Of a DNA stretch of 64,000 nucleotides, positions 58,530-64,000 are shown piece by piece. The DNA comes from Cryptomeria japonica. Lineage: Eukaryota; Streptophyta; Pinopsida; Cupressales; Cupressaceae. The notes beneath the pieces are model-generated. The model saw only the letters and a list, made by a program, of their open reading frames with translations, was not told where the DNA came from and did not search any database. The first letter of the stretch is position 1. The number at the start of each line of letters is the position of its first letter. Where the stretch lies: the NCBI RefSeq assembly GCF_030272615.1, contig NC_081408.1:401667889-401731888 (forward strand), given 5' to 3'. The position numbers and the translations under genes are program-made.

Positions 58530-59624
58530 CTACGCAAAGATGTTTTTAAATGTGTTCTTATTCCATTCCTTTATCCGTTTTTTTAAGTGCTGTACTCTCT
58601 TGATAAATTTAAAACTAGGGGTGCCAGAGTATATGTTACCTTCCAGCGACCAAATCTCCAGGTTGTCTAGGAATGCTTCATCTTTCCACCACATGCTTTG
58701 GAACTTAAAGTAATTCTTCTGACTATGCACCTCTTGTGCAATGGATAGGGATAGAGGTAGATGATCCGATCCAACTTGAGGCACAATCTCAGTTTCTAAA
58801 GAGTAGTCTCCTTTAATCCACCACTCCCCAACCAAGAACCGATCCAACCTTTCTGATATATTGGCAAAATTCAGTCTTTTGTTTGTCCAAGTGAATATAC
58901 CATTCTTTGGATGGATATCCACCAATTTACAATTTGCTATAAAATCCCGAAAATCTTCCATCACTTTGGTGGGCTTTCAGAGGCCACCCATCTTTTCATC
59001 AATGTCTAAAATGGCGTTGAAGTCCCCAGCAGCAATGACCTTATCACCATTCATTTGGCTTGTTTGATTATAGACCTCATTCCAGACTCTTAACTTTTCC
59101 TCCGTTTTACAGGGGTCGTATATATTAAACAATGGAAATAATATTTTGGACTGTTTGTAGGTAATAATGCACTCCATCCAGTGATCACAATAAGCAATGG
59201 GGTGTACCTCCACTTTGGCAGCATTCCACAAGATTCCCAAGCCCCCAGCGAAACCCTTGGCATCCTGAAATAAACCTTCCCACTTATAGCAGTATTTGAT
59301 GAATTCACACGCCTTATCCCTGTTCAGTTTAGTCTCCTGTAGTATATAAACGTCTGAGTCTAACTTGACCATGGTTCTCTTGACCAGGCATTTTTTGTCA
59401 GGGGCCGAGAGGCCCCTGACATTCCATGAGGTCATCCTCATCTTCCCACAAGTCGAGTTCAAGAATTTCTTCATGCTAACAATGCCTTTTTCTTTTGCCC
59501 TCTGCTCCCTAACTGTTTTGTGACTCTTCCTTCCTCTTGTGGCTTTTGCTCTTCCGAGTATGATATTCACAGATTGATTGATATGCCTTGGTTCCACGAT
59601 GTTCAGGTCGTCATCATCACTCCC
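58530..59624 (-). pseudogene. LINE ORF2, AP-type endonuclease
   Basis: The minus strand is in a single frame, broken by TGA at 58977. Motifs of the exonuclease-endonuclease-phosphatase fold are present in order: MTSWNVRGLSAPDK (the N motif), VYILQETKLNRDKA (catalytic Glu), FAGGLGILWN, VIAAGDFNAILDID (D-x-N), GIFTWTNKRLNFANISERLDRFL and QVGSDHLPLSLSI (S-D-H catalytic end). It nicks target DNA to start insertion. A Lys/Arg-rich stretch (RAKATRGRKSHKTVREQRAK) precedes it. TAG stops at 59625 and 59652 separate it from the ORF1 part in the same frame. Confidence 0.93.
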
Positions 59625-59816
59625 CTATTCAACAATGTCCGATTCTGAGATCTACAAATCTTCCTCCACCATCGGTTCCTCAATTGGATACACCACGGTG
59701 TCGTTGTTCGAGATTTGTTCATCACCTAATGGAGTGTTTTTGGTGGGAGTATTCGAACAAACATTCTGTTTCTCCTTGCAATTACTGATTTTAGGACCTT
59801 CCAGAAAAAGGATTTC

Positions 59817-60716
59817 CTATACTTGTGTTTTCTCAGCCCTCCAAACTTGCTCTGTCTTTTTCTCGGGGCGCTTAAAAGCTTTTCTTACAAACATTCTGCA
59901 ATTGGCAGTGTTGTGGAATTTGCTTCCACATCGGAAACAAACCTCTATTTCCTTTTCAATTTCAATCTGTTGCTTCCAATTCCCGTTTGCGGTGAGGAGC
60001 ATAACTGAAGAAGGAATTGTTCTTATGGCTGCAACTTTGAGTCTGGCATATGTGTAAAGGTCTCCTTCCACAATTTCTTTAGCAATTTCTAACAGCGTGC
60101 CAAGGGATCTTCCAATCGTCTCTAGGCAGACCTCACTCCAATAATCAATCGACAAGTTATATAAGCGAATCCACACTGGTTTGTCATATGTTGCCATCGC
60201 AGAAGGGTCAAAATTCGGGGTCCACGATTGAATGTACAGGGGATGTTCTTTTCGGAACCAATTTTTGAGTGTAATGGTGTGGTCTTTGTCTTCTTCGTAG
60301 GGAAAAACCGCCACAAAGAAACCCTTAGGAAGAAATCTAACCCTAATGTGACTCCCCCGATTTTCCAATACCCATGCATAAATGTCTTTTCTTGGCAGTT
60401 TAGGCCCTAAAATTTTTGCAATGATGGCATGTTGGTCGAAAATCTCCTTCTCATTCTCAATACAGTCAGATAGATCAATTTCTGTAATGCCATCTGCAGA
60501 GCCCCTTCCTGCTTCTGTGCGACGGTTCGTCTCTCGGTCAATGTTGCCATCGCTTTCCTCCGACCCAGTCCGTTTGATGCCATAGTCATCTCAATCTACC
60601 TCTAGGGTACACCATTTGACAGGTCTTCTTGGGCTCGCAACCTTCACAACATTGCTCTGCTTGTCGAAAGCATCCTCCTGTAAACCACTCTGCTTGTCGC
60701 AGGCTTCCTCCTCCAT
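59817..60716 (-). pseudogene. LINE ORF1, DUF4283 / CCHC nucleic-acid-binding protein
   Basis: The start ATG is at 60716 and the stop TAG at 59817 (299 codons), with one internal TGA at 60591-60593 (codon 42). Codons 110-245 form a DUF4283-type RNA-binding region (GSHIRVRFLPKGFFVAVFP, KPVWIRLYNLSIDYW, IGRSLGTLLEI, ARLKV). It is followed by a CX2CX4HX4C zinc knuckle, VCFRCGSKFHNTANC (about codons 260-273), and a basic tail. This is the usual ORF1 of plant L1 elements, which packages the transcript. It is in the same frame as the endonuclease downstream, with only three stops between, so the parent may have made one polyprotein. Confidence 0.92.
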
Positions 60717-60747
60717 TTTTCATTTGATTTATTTATTTATTGTTGAG

Positions 60748-60765
60748 ATATTTTATTATCTAGGG
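60748..60765. repeat. Target-site duplication of the LINE, right copy
   Basis: ATATTTTATTATCTAGGG matches 53849-53866 with one C/T difference and marks the 5' end of the LINE. Confidence 0.92.
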
Positions 60766-61703
60766 GTTAATAAATATATAATGATTAATATTTATTTTGG
60801 GTATCTGTCTTAATGAAGAAGTAGCCTTTGGGTATAGATAAAACATTATTTTTATTGGAGATTTTTAAATTAAAATATATTTATTATTCGGAGATTTTTA
60901 AATAATATATTATTCAAGAATATATTATTTTTTTCGATTTGAATGATATAGGTCATCTGGGAATTTTAGAAATGGAATACTAAAGTATATGAGTAATTGG
61001 AAAATGAAATATTTATCATTGGATATTCTGGAAATTTAATGATATGCTATTAGAATTATTGGAAATTTAATATTGTATCAATTTGAGAATTGGTAAGTTA
61101 GTGATATTTTCATTTAGTGAAATAAATGGTTTATTTATATTCTTCCTCGGTATTATGAAATAGACAAATGGTAATATTGCAATTATAGTATTGTATCCAC
61201 CTTGTAATGGTGATTTTTCTGTTAATGTATTTTTGAAAACTTAGATCTTTTAGAAAACTTGTTCGACTTTTATTGTTTAAATCAAGAGGAAAGAAGATTG
61301 TCCTTTCCCAGTTATTGCCTATGTAAGTTTAATTTCTGTATTCGCTTTTGTTTAAAGTAATGGCAAGGCCTTGATATGTTTGTTTGGACCCTATCGTTTG
61401 GTTGATTTGGGGTACCTGATTATGTCTTCAGTCTCTAGTTTGGCGGTTGCCTTGTGAGGGTGTTATAATTGGTCTTGTCCTTTATGCGGGTGTCGAGTGT
61501 TGATTTGTGGTTGACCATAGTTGGTCAGGTCTCTAGTTAGAGTACCGTCAGGCAATGGACCTTTGTATTTGCTTTTATTAAGTTCAGTGGATCCTTTCCT
61601 ATTTAGGGATCTTTTAGGTATTTGTTGACCGATGTGGTCGGTCGTTTATTGGCTATGTTCGCATTGATGGAAGGATTGTAAATGATGTGAAAATTATGTA
61701 TTC
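60766..61703. other. AT-rich continuation of the LINE target, no gene
   Basis: No coding sequence is recognised. It is the right-hand part of the sequence into which the LINE inserted, probably LTR-derived. The stretch 61350-61700 is less AT-rich and ends at an LTR-like TGTAATGCCCC boundary. Confidence 0.4.
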
Positions 61704-62400
61704 TGTAATGCCCCACCAGGAAACTCCGAAGGGATAAAGCTACAACACACGAATGGAGTGCCAATAATTTTTTTTTAAAATAAGACACAACATAATGATA
61801 CAATGAATTATCCAAAGTTCAGATAACACAGTGGAAGACTAAACAAAACCTAAGGAGTTTCCCAACGTGATTAAGTAACTTAACAACTAACTCAACTCAT
61901 GACATCTGACCCAGTAAAGCAGGTTAACTTAATTTCATGTTATTAATTTAAACAAGGATATAATTTGTTCAATAAATTAACATTATAGATAATAGGACGC
62001 GTTCATCCATTATAGTTGAAGATGAGTCTAACATGAGGAAATTTACCCATTGAAGTTAAAACATAGATAACATATGAATTCATCCATTAAGGTTAAAATA
62101 TAGTTAACTTGATGAGTTCATCCATTTTAGTTAAAATATAGCTAATATGATGAAGTTCATTTATTAAGGTTAAAATGTAAATAACCAAATGAGTTCATCC
62201 ATTATAGTTAAAATATAGCTAATATGATGAAGTTCATTTATTAAGGTTAAAATGCAGATAACCAAATGAGTTCATCCATTATAGTTAAAATATAGCTAAT
62301 ATGATGAAGTGAATTTATGTAGATAACAAAATGAAGTTCATCCATTTGAATTACAATTTAGGTAACATGACGAGTTCATCCAATAATTTTTAACCATTCA
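61704..62400. mobile_element. Candidate LTR start with internal tandem repeat
   Basis: TGTAATGCCCCACCAGGAAACTCC at 61704 has the TGTAATGYCCC terminus seen in the other LTRs of this window (21268, 36474). The opposite end and any target-site duplication were not found. A 38/77-bp tandem array follows. Confidence 0.4.
61995..62390. repeat. Tandem repeat, 77-bp unit made of two ~38-bp halves
   Basis: The unit GAGTTCATCCATTATAGTTAAAATATAGCTAATATGAT plus GAAGTTCATTTATTAAGGTTAAAATG..ATAACCAAAT starts at 62114, 62191 and 62268. Older, more diverged half-units occur from about 61995 and decay to 62390. The two halves are themselves related, so the array grew from a basic unit of about 38 bp. Confidence 0.9.
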
Positions 62401-64000
62401 TTACGTTCAATTCTACATTAAACACATGCCATGCATCTTGTTCCAAAACACACTATAATTTCATCATAACTAATGTGAACTTTTCATGCATACTTATTTC
62501 ATTAACCATAACAAAATACATTCTTTTATGATCCAATTTACTGCACTTAAGAGACGACTGCATACATGCATTTACGATAAATCTCATATGTCGTGCCCAA
62601 ACTTTTGGGCAAAAATACAAACAACTTTTTTTTTTAACACTAATTATATGCAACTTATGATCAAATAGTTGTGACAACTTAACAAGTTGTCCCAAGTGAG
62701 TTTTTTTTAAATGATATTAAAATGGGTTCCAGAGTGAGTGATGAAATAAAATTTAACTAAAAGCCTTAGGTTTCGATTAAAACTCCTAGACGATAGAATT
62801 ATAATATTACAAACATAACAAATATGATAACTCCTATCATCAAGCGGAACAAATTAATTATATAAGGACAATAATAAATTCACTCAAATGTCCCTTTCAT
62901 TTCAGTTGCGAAAAATAATACATAATTAGATCAACTTCTACTACATAGACATTAATATAATTATTTGATTCAATAATTATTCATCTAGGTAAAGGTATGT
63001 CAAACATTCCCAATACATTGATATTATAACCTCTTCATTTATAACTTATTAATTCTTAAAAAGGTATAAATTATAAAATAATGAGAAAAGAGGAAGGAAA
63101 ATGTTCCTCTAAGTATTTGAAATGAAATTATTCATTTAACTTAAGTTATTATTTAGTTTAGTAGGCTAGCTTGGAAATTTAAAGGAAAATGTAATGAATT
63201 ATTTTATATTTGGGTAAATGTTTTTAGTGAAAAGTTTAAATAGTATGGTGATTAAAATTTAGTTTAAGAAGTAATCTTAAATGTCTATCATTGAATATTA
63301 ATATTTATTAAATTTGGGAATTGTTTAGTTATAGAGAAGTAATATACTCTTTTCGAGTAGTTTTATTAAAAGGGGTTTATTGATGGAAATTTTATTAAGT
63401 TTAATGATTTAATTTAAACCTAGAGGTAACATATATCTTGAATATTAAATATTTATATTAATGTTTGGAGGATTAACATATTACAACTTGATTTAAGTTG
63501 TGTAGATACTTTTTAGAAAATTTAATGATATTTATAATTAAATGGAAGAATTTAATATAGGTTATTTAATGTTTATTTGAAAAAGGATATTGTAGTGGAA
63601 TTATATATATTTCTAAAATAAGTCAATGTACTTGATCTTGCGAACTTATTTAACCCAGATGGAACCTTATATTAAATAAATCAATTATTATAATAACATT
63701 TGACACTTTAAATTTATTTGCTCTAATAATTAATATTAATACATTTTCTTGTTTCTATTTGAAAATTTGATCAAATCGGTCACTTTTTGTTGTCCATTAT
63801 ATATGTTAATATTGATCATACATATTTCTACTTTGATGAAGATGTTAATATTGATCATACATATTTCTACTTTGATGAAGACCAAATCAAATCAGTCGTG
63901 CTCCTTAATGACTTCTGATTTGATTCCTTCAAACAAGAACAATTGTTTTTTCTTTAACATTTCATGAATTTTGATTTCTAGTCTTTATCATCATCTTGAT
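62400..64000. other. AT-rich sequence without recognised genes
   Basis: Only short ORFs are present. A perfect 39-bp tandem duplication (ATGTTAATATTGATCATACA...) occurs at 63803-63841 and 63842-63880; the ORF at 63749-63967 crosses it and is not supported as a gene. Confidence 0.5.

Larger units (their letters stand above)
53867..60747 (-). mobile_element. Full-length LINE (L1-like with RNase H), 6,881 bp
   Basis: The minus-strand non-LTR retrotransposon is bounded by 18-bp target-site duplications (53849-53866 and 60748-60765, one mismatch). It has a 3' A-rich tail (complement of 53867-53880) and a very short 5' leader (60717-60747). Order on the minus strand: ORF1 with a CCHC knuckle (59817-60716), AP-type endonuclease, reverse transcriptase, C-terminal Cys/His motif, RNase H (to 55105), and an extra ORF (54093-54929). 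It is inactive: ten in-frame stops, three single-base frame changes and an 89-bp tandem duplication. All ten stops in the ORF1-ORF2 frame are TAG or TGA, none TAA. Confidence 0.93.

Noticed and set aside
57086-58713. Plus-strand ORFs of 80-97 codons
   Set aside because: They are the reverse reading of the LINE reverse transcriptase and endonuclease.

Overview
The window looks like a piece of a large plant genome, most probably a gymnosperm (conifer-type). The evidence is very low gene density, one host gene whose last exons are tens of kilobases apart, and layered old LTR retrotransposons and LINEs. The species cannot be named from the sequence.

Only one host gene is recognised: the 3' part of a group-A bZIP transcription factor (GBF4/ABI5-like) on the + strand. 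Its leucine-zipper exon is at 1850-1921, a 30-bp exon at 4263-4292 and the terminal exon at 39166-39246. The exons join in one frame at GT..AG boundaries, leaving introns of 2,341 bp and 34,873 bp. The basic region and 5' part lie upstream of the window.

The first full intron holds an antisense pseudogene of unknown family (2290-3920). The 34.9-kb intron holds: a degenerate 1,067-codon antisense ORF of unknown family with a candidate LTR (8140-11793); leader-like sequence with an array of hairpin units (13271-13580); a broken Copia element in two minus-strand pieces (17555-18720 and 23150-25420); a solo LTR with a perfect 5-bp target-site duplication (21268-22437); a Ty3/gypsy gag-protease remnant split by a second solo LTR (26248-29330); a foldback repeat (30659-30800); and a minus-strand LTR/PBS/minisatellite complex (32910-37705).

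Downstream of the gene lie a Copia-type LTR (40528-42389), satellite-like repeats (43890-44990), a LINE RT fragment (47812-49733) and an unknown + strand ORF that ends just before a polypurine tract and LTR (50740-52441). These are followed by a full-length 6.9-kb LINE (53867-60747, minus strand) bounded by 18-bp target-site duplications, and then AT-rich sequence with a 77-bp tandem repeat (61995-62390).

The most unusual items are: a third ORF inside the LINE, downstream of its RNase H; the long unknown ORFs that seem to travel with LTR elements, two of which may be distant relatives; and the tandem hairpin array whose units differ in sequence but keep pairing.
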